A stretch of DNA of 37,860 bases from Oculatella sp. LEGE 06141 (GCF_015207605.1 NZ_JADEWO010000057.1:1-37860), one strand, 5' to 3'. Shown: positions 8,434-17,658, numbered from the stretch's first letter. The notes: generated by a model not told the origin, from the sequence alone. Made by a program: numbers and translations.

Positions 8434-8463
8434 CTTAACCTAAGCTTAACCTACGTTTAACCA
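8434..8463 (+). promoter_or_regulatory. Triple Pho box (SphR/PhoB-type binding site)
   Basis: Three 8-bp units, CTTAACCT (8434-8441), CTTAACCT (8445-8452) and TTTAACCA (8456-8463), are each separated by exactly 3 bases, giving 11-bp periodicity. All three fit the cyanobacterial SphR motif PyTTAAPyPy(T/A) reported for Synechocystis phosphate-stress promoters. As written the units point along the plus strand, with TACAAA at 8467-8472 as a possible -10 box, but they are also 45 bases from the start of the minus-strand DUF7219-like gene. Which transcript is controlled is open. Confidence 0.72.
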
Positions 8464-8474
8464 AAATACAAAGG

Positions 8475-8630
8475 ATGCTCGTCTGCCTTAAGATAGGTTT
8501 TGGGACAGGTTCAGCAGCGTTGGAACTCTGTTCTGTTGAGAACTTCAGGCTTGTATGCTCTTGTCGCTTAATCTACAACAGTGCCATCGGTATGATCGTG
8601 GTGGCGATCGCTGATCCTGGCGATGGTTAA
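8475..8630 (+). other. Possible 51-codon ORF downstream of the Pho box
   Basis: An ATG at 8475 opens a frame of 51 codons to TAA at 8628-8630, just 11 bases after the Pho box. The peptide has four cysteines and a valine/isoleucine-rich C-terminal third. There is no ribosome binding site at a usable distance and a HIP1 octamer lies inside. It may be chance; it is listed only because of its position. Confidence 0.15.
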
Positions 8631-8993
8631 CTTGCTTCGTTTCCGCAATTTCACCCGATAGGCAATTTACTACTTGTAGTCAACAATACAATTACGGCTT
8701 TTTGCTGTTTCGCCTGTTTATAAAAAACAACGTGGCATTAAGGCATTCCGCTGTTTCGCCCCTCTTTTTCGCATCATCTAATTTTTGTCAAGAAAGTTGA
8801 AGCAGTTCCGGAAACGCCTCTTTTTGGATTAGCCACCCGTCCTGCCTCTGCAAAAGCGCTGCAAATCCGTCACCTTAGACCGCTAGAATGATTAAACCAA
8901 AGTGCTGCGCCGAGCGGGGAATGGGGGAATGGTTGCCGTTAACCTGCTCGTCGTTGCTTTTGGATTCTTTGCTGTACGCCACCCTAGCCGTTC

Positions 8994-9728
8994 ATGACTG
9001 CCCGTCACAAACTGTACGAAGGTAAAGCCAAGATCCTTTATACGACTGACGATCCAGAGATCTTGCTCACTTACTTTAAAGATGATGCCACTGCCTTCAA
9101 TGCCCAAAAGCGAGGCAGCATTGCTGGCAAGGGTGAGATTAACTGTGCCATCTCCAGCCATTTGTTTCAGCTTTTAGAGGCGCATCACGTTTCGACTCAT
9201 TTCGTAGACCGCCCTACGGCCAACGAGATGCATGTTCGAGCGGTCACCATTTTGCCGCTGGAAGTCGTCGTCAGGAACATTGCAGCCGGTAGTCTCTGTC
9301 AACAGACAGGATTGGAGTTGGGCACGGTACTGGAGCAACCCTTGGTCGAGTTCTATTACAAAAACGATGCTCTGGGAGATCCGTTGCTAACGCTCGATCG
9401 CCTCTTTTTGCTCGATCTGGCTACCGCAGCACAAGTGGATCAGCTACGTGCCAAAGCGCTTCAAGTGAATCGTGTTCTCTCCGAGTTTTTCCAAAAGTGC
9501 GGCATCACCCTGGTAGACTTCAAGCTGGAGTTTGGTCTGGATCGAGAGCAGCAAATCCTGTTGGCGGATGAGATTAGTCCAGATACGTGCCGACTTTGGG
9601 ATCAGGCTGACCCCGACCCAAACCGCCGCGTCATGGATAAAGATCGCTTCCGCCGCGATTTGGGTGATGTTGAATCAGCTTACCAGCAGGTGCTTCAGCG
9701 AGTGCTGGCACAAACTGCTCAGAGTTAA
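8994..9728 (+). CDS. purC: Phosphoribosylaminoimidazole-succinocarboxamide synthase (SAICAR synthetase)
   Basis: This is the ATP-dependent ligase joining aspartate to CAIR in purine synthesis, a cytosolic enzyme. The 244-residue length is normal for the bacterial family. Diagnostic segments are LYEGKAKILY at the N-terminus (nucleotide binding), FKDDATAFN, RGSIAGKGEINC, EVVVRNIAAGSL, the DFKLEFG strand and DEISPDTCRLWD near the C-terminus. ATG 8994 gives the family's usual N-terminus. It heads the direction of the Omp85-lpx cluster, 149 bases upstream of it. Confidence 0.97.
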   Translation: MTARHKLYEGKAKILYTTDDPEILLTYFKDDATAFNAQKRGSIAGKGEINCAISSHLFQLLEAHHVSTHFVDRPTANEMHVRAVTILPLEVVVRNIAAGSLCQQTGLELGTVLEQPLVEFYYKNDALGDPLLTLDRLFLLDLATAAQVDQLRAKALQVNRVLSEFFQKCGITLVDFKLEFGLDREQQILLADEISPDTCRLWDQADPDPNRRVMDKDRFRRDLGDVESAYQQVLQRVLAQTAQS

Positions 9729-9877
9729 AAGATGAGAAGGGCGATCGATGCTGTAAAATTGCTCCGTTCACCCTAAACGACTCGATTTCGGTTTTCTCGA
9801 TTCACTCAGTTCTCTGTTTCGTTGACTTACTGCCGTAAGTCAGGTGGTGTGTGGAAGTGCCAAACAATTTACTCTGT

Positions 9878-12259
9878 ATGCGTTTCTCTCCTGTTTTGCT
9901 GGCAGTCTTCACTGTTTCTGCAACGCTTGGTTTATCGAATCCTGCCAAGGCACAAGCGCCGAACTCAGCAGATATTGAAGCTGAGAACTCAAATCATTTA
10001 GGTTTGGCAGGTCAACCGAGATCGGCTGAGGCTGAGGGTAGGGGGCAAACGGTTGCTCCTGCACCAGTCCAACCTGAATGGTTCTCGTCTGAGTTTCTGG
10101 CTCAAGCCATTGAACCCGTGCCCGATGCCGCTCAGCAGCCGTTGCCCCCCGCGCGACCAACTGAGCCGCCGCAACCGCTGGATTTGCCATCTGAGATTGA
10201 TCCGGCAACGCCACCTCCAGGAACGCAAACACCGCTTGAAGGGTCGCCCGATCGCATTCAGTTTGATACGGCACCAGAACCCAGTACGCCGCAGATTGAG
10301 TTCAACCTGCCGGAACCAACCACGCCACCGGAGGCGCAGCCCGTTCCCGATGATGGTGTTTTAGACGAACCGCCGCCGCTGCCCGATGGAACCGTTGCGC
10401 CTCCTGCTCAACCAACTCAACCAACTCAACCGGGAGCCACTCAAGCAGAAGAACCTCGCGTTTTAGTCTCTGAGGTTGCTGTAGAAGCCGTAGAGGGAGA
10501 ACTCAGCGACGAGTTGCTCAACATTGTTTATAATGCCGCGCAAACTCAACCGGGGCGAACCACAACGCGATCGCAACTTCAAGAAGACATCAATGCGATC
10601 TTCGCCACGGGCTTCTTTTCAAACGTTCAGGCGGTACCAGAAGATACCCCACTTGGGGTGCGGGTCGCCTTTATTGTGCAAGTTAACCCCGTGTTGCAAG
10701 ACGTTCAGCTAGAGGGATCGCAAGTTGAAACCTTGCAATACCAGGGAGAAGAAACGTCTGTACCGCAGGTGGTAGACAGCATCTTTGCCGACCAATATGG
10801 CACCACGCTCAATTTGCGCGACCTGCAAGTTGGCATTGAGCAACTGAACCAGGTGTATCAAGAAAATGGGTTCGTGCTGGCCCAGGTGATTGATGTCCCT
10901 CAGGTATCCCCCGATGGCACCGTTACATTAGTCGTTGCAGAAGGGGTAATTGAAGACATTCAGGTGCGCTTCCTCAACCGGGAAGGGCAACCGACCAACG
11001 AGGATGGCACCCCGGTGCAGGGGCAAACGCGAGAGTTTATCGTCACGCGGGAGTTTGAGTCGCAGTCGGGAGATGTGTTCAACCAGCAGCAAATTCAGGG
11101 CGATTTGCAGCGCGTGTTTGGCTTAGGCATTTTTGAAGATGTGCGCGTGTCGCTGAATCCAGGTACCGATCCGCGTCAGGTGGACGTGGTCGTCAACGTA
11201 ATTGAGCGCAACACGGGATCGGTTGCTGCGGGGGTTGGCTTCAGCTCGGCCAGCGGTTTGTTTGGCACGGTTAGTTTTCAGGAGCAAAACCTGGGTGGAA
11301 ACAACCAGCGGCTAGCGGCTGAGGTGCAGGTGGGTGAACGGGAACTGTTATTTGACTTAAGCTTTACCGATCCCTGGATTGCCACCGACCCATACCGTAC
11401 GTCTTACACCGTCAATGCCTTCAACCGCCGCTCGATTTCGCTCATCTTTGATGGGGGTGAAAACGAGGTTGAGTTGGAGAATGGCGATCGACCCCGGGTG
11501 AACCGTTTGGGCGGAGGGGTTAGCTTTAGCCGTCCGCTTGACGAATGGCTTGGGTTAGAGGGATGGCGCGCCTCGGCTGGGTTGCAGTTCCAGCGAGTGA
11601 CCGTTACCGATGCCGATGGTGAAGTGACACCGAGAGACGAACTGGGGAACTTGCTCAGCTTCAACGAAGACGGGCGAGACAATTTGCTGTTGCTCCAGTT
11701 AGCCGCCGTGCAAGATCGGCGCAACAGTACCCTCACTCCCACCAGTGGTTCGGTGCTGCGCTTCAGTACAGAGCAGTCTCTTCCCATTGATGGCATTATC
11801 TTCAACCGGTTGCGAGCAAGCTACAGCTACTACATCCCGGTTGATTTCACTAACTTTACCGAAGGGGCTGAAACTTTAGCCTTTAACGTTCAGGCTGGCA
11901 CCATTCTGGGAGACTTGCCCCCCTACGAAGCCTTTGCGCTGGGTGGCACCGACTCCGTTAGAGGATACGACTCTGGCGATCTTGGCAGTGGTCGCAGCTT
12001 TGCCCTGGCTACGGTTGAATATCGTTTCCCCATCTTCTCCATTGTGGGCGGTGCCCTGTTTGCCGATTTTGGTACGGATTTAGGAACGGCAGAGGATGTG
12101 CCCGGTTCCCCCGCCGAGGTTCGCGGTAAACCCGGTTCGGGCTTTGGTGTCGGTTTGGGGGTACGGGTGCAATCGCCTTTAGGTCAAATTCGGATTGACT
12201 ACGGTGTTAACGACCAGGGAGATGGCCGATTGCACTTTGGGGTCGGCGAACGGTTTTAA
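9878..12259 (+). CDS. bamA: Omp85 family outer-membrane protein assembly factor (BamA / Toc75-type)
   Basis: A 793-residue outer-membrane protein that inserts beta-barrel proteins. It has a signal peptide ending near NPAKA, then an approximately 140-residue Pro/Glu/Thr-rich segment with PTQPTQPG repeats, then POTRA-type domains (about residues 190-440, strands such as FIVQVNPVLQDVQLEG and VTLVVAEGVIEDIQVRF). The C-terminal D15 barrel follows, with the GGTDSVRGY motif and a terminal phenylalanine (GVGERF). The proline-rich insert before the POTRAs is a feature of cyanobacterial Omp85. ATG 9878 is used; a GTG at 9851 with AGGTGG just upstream is in frame and would lengthen the signal peptide. 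It lies directly upstream of lpxC, linking protein and lipid A assembly. Confidence 0.93.
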   Translation: MRFSPVLLAVFTVSATLGLSNPAKAQAPNSADIEAENSNHLGLAGQPRSAEAEGRGQTVAPAPVQPEWFSSEFLAQAIEPVPDAAQQPLPPARPTEPPQPLDLPSEIDPATPPPGTQTPLEGSPDRIQFDTAPEPSTPQIEFNLPEPTTPPEAQPVPDDGVLDEPPPLPDGTVAPPAQPTQPTQPGATQAEEPRVLVSEVAVEAVEGELSDELLNIVYNAAQTQPGRTTTRSQLQEDINAIFATGFFSNVQAVPEDTPLGVRVAFIVQVNPVLQDVQLEGSQVETLQYQGEETSVPQVVDSIFADQYGTTLNLRDLQVGIEQLNQVYQENGFVLAQVIDVPQVSPDGTVTLVVAEGVIEDIQVRFLNREGQPTNEDGTPVQGQTREFIVTREFESQSGDVFNQQQIQGDLQRVFGLGIFEDVRVSLNPGTDPRQVDVVVNVIERNTGSVAAGVGFSSASGLFGTVSFQEQNLGGNNQRLAAEVQVGERELLFDLSFTDPWIATDPYRTSYTVNAFNRRSISLIFDGGENEVELENGDRPRVNRLGGGVSFSRPLDEWLGLEGWRASAGLQFQRVTVTDADGEVTPRDELGNLLSFNEDGRDNLLLLQLAAVQDRRNSTLTPTSGSVLRFSTEQSLPIDGIIFNRLRASYSYYIPVDFTNFTEGAETLAFNVQAGTILGDLPPYEAFALGGTDSVRGYDSGDLGSGRSFALATVEYRFPIFSIVGGALFADFGTDLGTAEDVPGSPAEVRGKPGSGFGVGLGVRVQSPLGQIRIDYGVNDQGDGRLHFGVGERF

Positions 12260-12328
12260 CGAACGAGCGATGACCCGTTAGGCTGGAGGGAGAAACCAAT
12301 TAAGCGTGAAGTGCAAGGAACGTCAGGC

Positions 12329-13237
12329 ATGAGCGGATTAGGAGTCCGGGATCAGGGTGCAGCGATCCAGACCGACCCAAGCTCTAGATTGTTAGCGGAT
12401 GGGCAACATACGCTGGCCGCCCCGTTTGAACGATCGGGGATTGGTTTACATGCTGGCGTGTTGGCGCAGGTGCGGGTGTTACCTGCCCCCGTTGGGCACG
12501 GTCGTTCCTTTGTTCGGGTTGATTTGCCAGAGTCGCCCCCTATCCCTGCTTGCATCGATCGGGTACGGCAAACGCTGCTGTCAACCGAGTTGGCGCAGGG
12601 TGAGGCATCCGTGCGTACGGTAGAGCATTTGCTGGCGGCGCTCAGCGGCATGGGGGTAGATAATGCTCGAATTGAAATTGACGGGCCAGAGGTGCCGCTG
12701 CTAGACGGTTCAGCCCTGAAGTGGGTAGAGGCGATCGCCCAAGCTGGAATAGTGCCGCAACCCGCACCGCGTTCGTCTTTTACCCTGAACGAACCGATTT
12801 GGGTGCGTTCTGCCCATGATGATGCGTTTGTGGCGGCTTTACCGGCACCAGAGCTGCGGTTCACCTACGGAATCGACTTTGAAGTGGCCGCTATTGGCAA
12901 TCAGTGGCATAGCTGGTCGCCTGCCAGTGAGCCATTTTCAACGGCGATCGCCCCAGCTCGTACCTTTGGCTTAGCGCATCAGGTAGAACACTTACAGCAA
13001 CAGGGGCTAATCAAGGGTGGTAGTCTGGAAAATGCCCTGGTTTGTGGAACAGACGGATGGATTAATCCGCCGTTGCGATTTTCAAATGAACCAGCGCGTC
13101 ATAAACTTTTAGACTTAGTAGGGGATTTAAGTCTGCTAGGATTATTTCCCTTAGCTCACATCATTGCTTATAAAGCAAGCCATCATTTGCACACGCAATT
13201 GACTCAGCTCCTGGCTCAGGCTTTTATGTCTGTTTGA
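12329..13237 (+). CDS. lpxC: UDP-3-O-acyl-N-acetylglucosamine deacetylase
   Basis: Zinc enzyme of the committed step of lipid A synthesis. The 302-residue protein has [24 protein letters not shown] (zinc histidine), [24 protein letters not shown] and [15 protein letters not shown] (zinc His/Asp), with a late ASHHLHTQL segment carrying the catalytic His. ATG 12329 is preferred to GTG 12311 because AAGGAA (12315-12320) sits at correct spacing upstream. A roughly 25-residue N-terminal extension precedes the conserved domain. It lies 69 bases after the Omp85 gene and 47 before fabZ. Confidence 0.96.
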   Translation: MSGLGVRDQGAAIQTDPSSRLLADGQHTLAAPFERSGIGLHAGVLAQVRVLPAPVGHGRSFVRVDLPESPPIPACIDRVRQTLLSTELAQGEASVRTVEHLLAALSGMGVDNARIEIDGPEVPLLDGSALKWVEAIAQAGIVPQPAPRSSFTLNEPIWVRSAHDDAFVAALPAPELRFTYGIDFEVAAIGNQWHSWSPASEPFSTAIAPARTFGLAHQVEHLQQQGLIKGGSLENALVCGTDGWINPPLRFSNEPARHKLLDLVGDLSLLGLFPLAHIIAYKASHHLHTQLTQLLAQAFMSV

Positions 13238-13284
13238 TGGCCTCAAGCCTGATATGTTCTGTCATGCCCTACCGAAGTTGACCC

Positions 13285-13803
13285 ATGTCTATATTGACTG
13301 ACGTTCCCACCCCGACCCCCCACGTTGAAGCCGATCAAAACCAGGCGGTAGACAACCACGCTGCGGCAAAGGCTGTCCTAACGGTTGAAGATATTCAGCA
13401 GTTGTTACCCCATCGCTACCCGTTTGCGCTGGTTGACCGAATCATTGAGTACATTCCTGGAGAGCGTGCCGTTGGTATCAAGAACGTTACCTTCAACGAG
13501 CCGCACTTTCAGGGGCATTTTCCCGGTCGTCCCATTATGCCCGGTGTGCTGATTGTAGAAGCTATGGCTCAGGTGGGTGGGGTTGTGCTAACCCAGATTC
13601 CAGACGTTCCAGAGGGACTATTTATGTTCGCTGGAATTGATAAGGTTCGGTTTCGCCGCCCCGTCGTGCCTGGGGATCAGCTAATCATGACGGTGGAACT
13701 GCTGTCTATCAAGCGTCGTCGTTTTGGTAAGATGCAAGGTCGCGCTGAAGTAGGTGGTCAGTTGGTGGCTGAAGGCGAACTTATGTTTTCTATTGTTGAT
13801 TGA
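13285..13803 (+). CDS. fabZ: 3-hydroxyacyl-[acyl-carrier-protein] dehydratase
   Basis: This hot-dog fold dehydratase supplies trans-2-enoyl-ACP for fatty acid elongation and competes with the lipid A pathway for hydroxyacyl-ACP. [11 protein letters not shown] opens the domain; catalytic H78 is in [10 protein letters not shown] and E92 in VEAMAQ. At 172 residues it is longer than typical FabZ because of a non-conserved N-terminal extension of about 30 residues; ATG 13285 is the first good start. It sits between lpxC and lpxA, an arrangement seen in many Gram-negative lipid A operons. Confidence 0.96.
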   Translation: MSILTDVPTPTPHVEADQNQAVDNHAAAKAVLTVEDIQQLLPHRYPFALVDRIIEYIPGERAVGIKNVTFNEPHFQGHFPGRPIMPGVLIVEAMAQVGGVVLTQIPDVPEGLFMFAGIDKVRFRRPVVPGDQLIMTVELLSIKRRRFGKMQGRAEVGGQLVAEGELMFSIVD

Positions 13804-13855
13804 CCCTGCGGTTGATTGACCCTACGACTGAGCATCATCCCTCGGAGACTTTCCC

Positions 13856-14686
13856 TTGACTACCCTGATTCATCCAACGGCTGTCATTCATCCCGGTGCC
13901 GAGCTGCATCCTACGGTGCAGGTAGGACCGTATGCTGTGATTGGGGCAAAGGTTAGAGTCGGGGAACACACCACGATTGGTCCCCATGTGGTACTGGATG
14001 GGCGAACGGAAATTGGCGCTCGCAACCATATTTTTCCGGGTGCGGCGATCGGGCTTGAACCGCAGGACTTAAAGTATGACGGCTCCCTCAATTTGGTCAA
14101 AATTGGGGACGACAATGTGATCCGCGAGTATGTCACCATCAACCAGGCTACTCACGCGGGTGAAATGACGGTTCTCGGCAACGGGAATTTACTGATGGCC
14201 TACGTTCACGTGGGGCACAACTGTGTCATTGAAAACCAGGTAATTATTGCCAACTCGGTGGCGCTGTCTGGGCATGTCCATATCGAGTCTAAAGCTCGGC
14301 TTAGCGGTGTGCTGGGGGTTCATCAGTTTGTTCACATTGGGCGGCTGGCAATGGTAGGTGGCATGAGCCGAATTGAACGAGATGTGCCGCCTTTCATGAT
14401 GGTTGAAGGTAATCCCTCGCGGGTGCGATCGCTCAATTTAGTGGGCCTCAAGCGCGCCGGATTAGCCGACGAAAATGAGGGCAAAACTTTTCAGGCACTC
14501 AAAAAAGCGTTTCGCCTTCTGTATCGTTCCGGTTTAACGCTGAATCAAGCCCTGGATCAGCTCGATTTGCTGTCGGATAGCGACGTGATTCAACACTTGC
14601 GCCAGTTTTTGAAGGTGTCGTCTCAGGGACAGGGGCGGCGTGGCCCCATACCGGGACGGCGTGCCAAAGATAAGGACGAAGCATAA
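13856..14686 (+). CDS. lpxA: Acyl-[acyl-carrier-protein]-UDP-N-acetylglucosamine O-acyltransferase
   Basis: Trimeric left-handed beta-helix enzyme that performs the first acylation in lipid A synthesis. Hexapeptide repeats fill residues 1 to about 190 (IHPTAVIHPGAEL, VGPYAVIGAKVRVG and so on). The catalytic histidine is H121 in AYVHVGHNC, and the C-terminal helical domain has GLKRAGL. The start codon is TTG 13856, preceded by GGAG at 13844-13847; this gives the expected N-terminus TTLIHPTAV. The tail after about residue 255 is rich in Arg/Gly/Lys and not part of the conserved fold. It lies 52 bases after fabZ. Confidence 0.95.
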   Translation: MTTLIHPTAVIHPGAELHPTVQVGPYAVIGAKVRVGEHTTIGPHVVLDGRTEIGARNHIFPGAAIGLEPQDLKYDGSLNLVKIGDDNVIREYVTINQATHAGEMTVLGNGNLLMAYVHVGHNCVIENQVIIANSVALSGHVHIESKARLSGVLGVHQFVHIGRLAMVGGMSRIERDVPPFMMVEGNPSRVRSLNLVGLKRAGLADENEGKTFQALKKAFRLLYRSGLTLNQALDQLDLLSDSDVIQHLRQFLKVSSQGQGRRGPIPGRRAKDKDEA

Positions 14687-14821
14687 CCAGACGGCACCTG
14701 CCGTCAAGATATAGTTAGGGCTGAAGCAGCCTGACAGTGCAAAACTCCTTCAGCCGAATTCGTGCTGCCAGTTGGCTCCTTGCTTTGACGGCTGCTTTTT
14801 TTGTCGTTCACAGTTGTGGTG

Positions 14822-16057
14822 ATGAGTCCTGAACGTAATGTTGCCTCGCCGTATTTGCCGTCTTCTGCGAAATCCGTTCGCATTTTTATTAGCACTGGAG
14901 AGGTGTCGGGCGATCTACAGGGGTCGCTGCTGGTTGCTGCCCTGAAGCGGCGAGCCGAACAGATGGAGATGGCGATCGATATTTTAGCTCTGGGGGGCGA
15001 TCGCATGGCGCAAGCAGGCGCTCAGCTTTTGGGGCATACCAGTGCGATCGGGTCGGTTGGCATTCTGGAATCGTTGCCCTACATCCTGCCCACCCTACAG
15101 GTGCAGCAACGAGCCAAGCAGTATTTGCAGGAAAATCCGCCGGATCTGGTGGTTATGATCGACTATCTTGGCCCCAATTTAAGTATTGGCAGCTATGTGC
15201 GGCAGCACTTGCCTCAGGTGCCACTGGTGTATTACATCACGCCGCAGGAGTGGGTTTGGTCGTTTGGCTCCCGCAACACCAACCAGATTATTAACATGGC
15301 CGATCGCATTCTGGCGATTTTTCCAGGGGAGGCACGCTATTACCAGGAGCGTGGCGCAGCGGTCACCTATGTGGGGCATCCCCTGGTGGATCGGATGCAG
15401 GATGCGCCCAGCCGAGAGCAAGCCAGAGCGCAGTTGGGTCTTGCCGACGATCAGCGGGCGATCGCGCTGCTCCCAGCCTCGCGACGGCAGGAACTTACGT
15501 ATCTGATGCCCGCCATGTTTGGAGCCGCTCAACAGATTCAAGCCAAACTGCCAGACGTGCAGTTTTTAATTCCGCTCTCGCTAGACGCGTACCGCTCGGC
15601 TATTGAGCAGGCGATTCAAGCCTATGGGTTGCGGGCAACACTCATTGCGAATCAAACTCAAACGGTTTTGGCGGCGGCAGATTTAGCCATTGCCAAATCG
15701 GGTACGGTAAACCTGGAACTGGCATTGCTGGATGTGCCGCAGGTGGTGATTTATCGGGTGAATCCGGTGACTGCCTGGATCGCTAAACGGGTGCTGAAGT
15801 TTTCGATTCCGTTTATGTCGCCCCCAAACCTGGTATCAATGGAGGCGATCGTCCCTGAACTACTCCAGGATGATGTTCGTCCAGACAAGATTACCCAACT
15901 GGCGATGGAACTGTTGCTGAATCCAGAACGGCGGCAGCAGACGCTGGCTGGCTATGGGCGAATGCGTCATGCTCTCGGAGAGAAAGGCGTGTGCGATCGC
16001 GCCGCTCATGAGATCTTTGCCCTATTGGTTCAGGAGGTTAATACCAGCTCGATATGA
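14822..16057 (+). CDS. lpxB: Lipid-A-disaccharide synthase
   Basis: GT19-family glycosyltransferase that condenses UDP-diacylglucosamine with lipid X at the inner membrane. Diagnostic segments are ISTGEVSGDLQGSLL (nucleotide-sugar side), GHTSAIGSVGILESLP, VVMIDYLGPNL, YYITPQEWVW, GHPLVD, LLPASRRQE and AKSGTVNLELALL. The 411-residue length is close to family size. ATG 14822 is preferred to TTG 14801; both are in frame. It is separated from lpxA by 135 bases that can form a small stem (14690-14705) and a longer one (14719-14726 with 14748-14755), so it may have its own promoter. Confidence 0.95.
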   Translation: MSPERNVASPYLPSSAKSVRIFISTGEVSGDLQGSLLVAALKRRAEQMEMAIDILALGGDRMAQAGAQLLGHTSAIGSVGILESLPYILPTLQVQQRAKQYLQENPPDLVVMIDYLGPNLSIGSYVRQHLPQVPLVYYITPQEWVWSFGSRNTNQIINMADRILAIFPGEARYYQERGAAVTYVGHPLVDRMQDAPSREQARAQLGLADDQRAIALLPASRRQELTYLMPAMFGAAQQIQAKLPDVQFLIPLSLDAYRSAIEQAIQAYGLRATLIANQTQTVLAAADLAIAKSGTVNLELALLDVPQVVIYRVNPVTAWIAKRVLKFSIPFMSPPNLVSMEAIVPELLQDDVRPDKITQLAMELLLNPERRQQTLAGYGRMRHALGEKGVCDRAAHEIFALLVQEVNTSSI

Positions 16058-16185
16058 GACTCAGTATTCAAATGTGATGAGCAGATTTAGCGCACGGCTA
16101 TTGATGATGTGAAACTAAGCGTCCTATTTTAGCGACATGTAGCTTGTTATCACACTGCTCGACCTATTGCTGGAGCATTCATTGC

Positions 16186-16572
16186 ATGAAACGAATTTTG
16201 TTGGGTGGGGTTGTTTCGAGTTTGCTGGTTCTATCGGTACCGGGTAGAGCGTTGAGTCAGTTGATTCCGCAACCCTGGGTATCGGTGGGTGCCAATCAAG
16301 GCGATGTCACGTTTTCCATTGGGGCTAGAGCGCTGGGGTTTGGTGTAGAACTGGGTCGAGGGCCAGATGACTCAACGGGAGTCGATGCGCTGGGGTTCGT
16401 CAATCTGCCGTTTGTGCCAGTCTCTCCCTATGTGGGGCTGGGGTACTACACCGAGGATGAGGGGGTGGCGTTTTCCGGCGGTGTGCAGCTCGATGCCGCC
16501 GATAACCTGATGTTGGGTGTGGGATACAACTCTGTGCGCGGGGTTAATGGTCAGGTTGGGGTGCGGTTTTAA
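16186..16572 (+). CDS. Small exported beta-strand-rich protein, outer-membrane type
   Basis: I do not recognise the family. The 128-residue product starts with a clear signal peptide (MKRILLGGVVSSLLVLS, cleavage likely after RALS). The mature part is rich in Gly and alternating hydrophobic residues (VTFSIGARALGFGVELG, YVGLGYYTEDEGVAFSGG, LMLGVGYNSVRG) and ends in VGVRF. A C-terminal phenylalanine with alternating strands is typical of outer-membrane beta barrels recognised by BamA. It stands 128 bases after lpxB and is followed by a hairpin. ATG 16186 is chosen because it begins the signal peptide; an in-frame TTG at 16144 adds an unlikely leader. Confidence 0.65.
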   Translation: MKRILLGGVVSSLLVLSVPGRALSQLIPQPWVSVGANQGDVTFSIGARALGFGVELGRGPDDSTGVDALGFVNLPFVPVSPYVGLGYYTEDEGVAFSGGVQLDAADNLMLGVGYNSVRGVNGQVGVRF

Positions 16573-16605
16573 GATCGATCGCCCGCCTGAAGTGCCATAA
16601 GAAAA

Positions 16606-16629
16606 GCCTCTGACACGAGTGCCAGAGGC
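16606..16629. terminator. Hairpin between convergent genes
   Basis: A 7-bp perfect stem (GCCTCTG 16606-16612, CAGAGGC 16623-16629) can be extended inward by a CAC/GTG match. It lies between the stops of the small outer-membrane protein and the minus-strand oxidoreductase, so it may serve both directions. T runs are short. Confidence 0.45.
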
Positions 16630-16698
16630 CGTAATTGGGTTCTAGGATGACTACTTTCAATGTTCCCGTTTTGAGATAGATAACCACCAGGCTGGCCG

Positions 16699-17658
16699 CT
16701 AGTGGCTTACCGTGAGAACGATTTTGCCGCTCGTCCGATCGCTCTCGCTGTAGGTATGAGCCGCTGCCGCTTCTGCCAGTGGAAAGGTGCGATCGATTAC
16801 CGATCGCACCTTTCCCGTTTCTATCAAGTCCTTGAGATAGTCCAGGTCGCTACCGCTCGATTGCACCAAAATGAATTTTGCCTTCTTGCCGGGGAGAAAC
16901 GACGTCAACCCAATTTGCAGGAAGAGTTCGGGAGTAGGCAGGGTGGTGACATAAATACCGTTGGGTTTGAGTAACGGTTTACAGGCTGAAAAAGATTGTT
17001 TTCCCACCGCATCGAAGATCACGTCATACTGGCTGGAGTCCTGGGTAATGTCTTGCTGGGTATAGTCAATCACGCGATCGCTTCCCAACGACTGCACCAG
17101 TTCCACGTTTTTGCTGCTGCAAACGGCTGTCACTTCCGCATCTAGCGCTTTAGCAATCTGCACAGCATAGGTGCCAACCCCTCCTGATGCCCCGTTGATC
17201 AACACCTGTTGGTTGGCCTGGAGCTGACCTTGATTGCGAAGTGCCTGGAGGGCAGTCAGGGCAGCCAGCGGCACGGCTGCCGCCTCGGTGTGAGTCATGT
17301 TCTTTGGCTTGGCGGCGGCCACAGATTCCGACACGGCAACATACTCAGCATAGGCTGTTCCCGGTAGTTGATTGAGACGGGCATAGACGGCATCACCCAG
17401 TTGAAACAGACGGACGCGATCGCCCAGCTTCACCACTTCTCCAGAGACATCAAACCCCAGGGTTTGCGGAAACCGATTTCCCGTGACCAGTTTGAGCATC
17501 CCTTTTCTAATTTTCCAATCAACAGGATTCACACTGGTTGCATAAACCTTGATCAGCATCTGGTCGGGCTGAATTTGGGGTTGCTCAATGGTGGTGTATT
17601 GCAACTCTGCGGCGGCACCGTAGCGGTTAAAAATGACTGCTTTCATTAGTGGACTCAT
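16699..17658 (-). CDS. NADP-dependent zinc-free MDR oxidoreductase (quinone oxidoreductase-like)
   Basis: This 319-residue member of the medium-chain dehydrogenase/reductase superfamily has the N-terminal GroES-like fold (VNPVDWKIRKG, GFDVSGEV) and a Rossmann nucleotide site with LINGASGGVGTYAVQIAK near residue 160. The cysteine ligand set of classical zinc alcohol dehydrogenases is not evident, which suggests a reductase of quinones or activated double bonds. ATG 17658 has GGGAG at suitable distance on the minus strand; the ATG at 17646 would give the more common MKAVIF start. Its substrate cannot be told from the sequence. Confidence 0.88.
   Translation of the reverse strand: MSPLMKAVIFNRYGAAAELQYTTIEQPQIQPDQMLIKVYATSVNPVDWKIRKGMLKLVTGNRFPQTLGFDVSGEVVKLGDRVRLFQLGDAVYARLNQLPGTAYAEYVAVSESVAAAKPKNMTHTEAAAVPLAALTALQALRNQGQLQANQQVLINGASGGVGTYAVQIAKALDAEVTAVCSSKNVELVQSLGSDRVIDYTQQDITQDSSQYDVIFDAVGKQSFSACKPLLKPNGIYVTTLPTPELFLQIGLTSFLPGKKAKFILVQSSGSDLDYLKDLIETGKVRSVIDRTFPLAEAAAAHTYSESDRTSGKIVLTVSH

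Larger units (their letters stand above)
8390..8993. other. 604-base intergenic region between divergent genes
   Basis: It contains the Pho box (8434-8463), a 51-codon open frame directly after it (8475-8630, weak), two copies of GCTGTTTCGCC (8704-8714 and 8750-8760) and a TAGAAT hexamer at 8884-8889 that could be the -10 of purC. The length is unusual for this compact window. I see no other gene. Confidence 0.5.
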
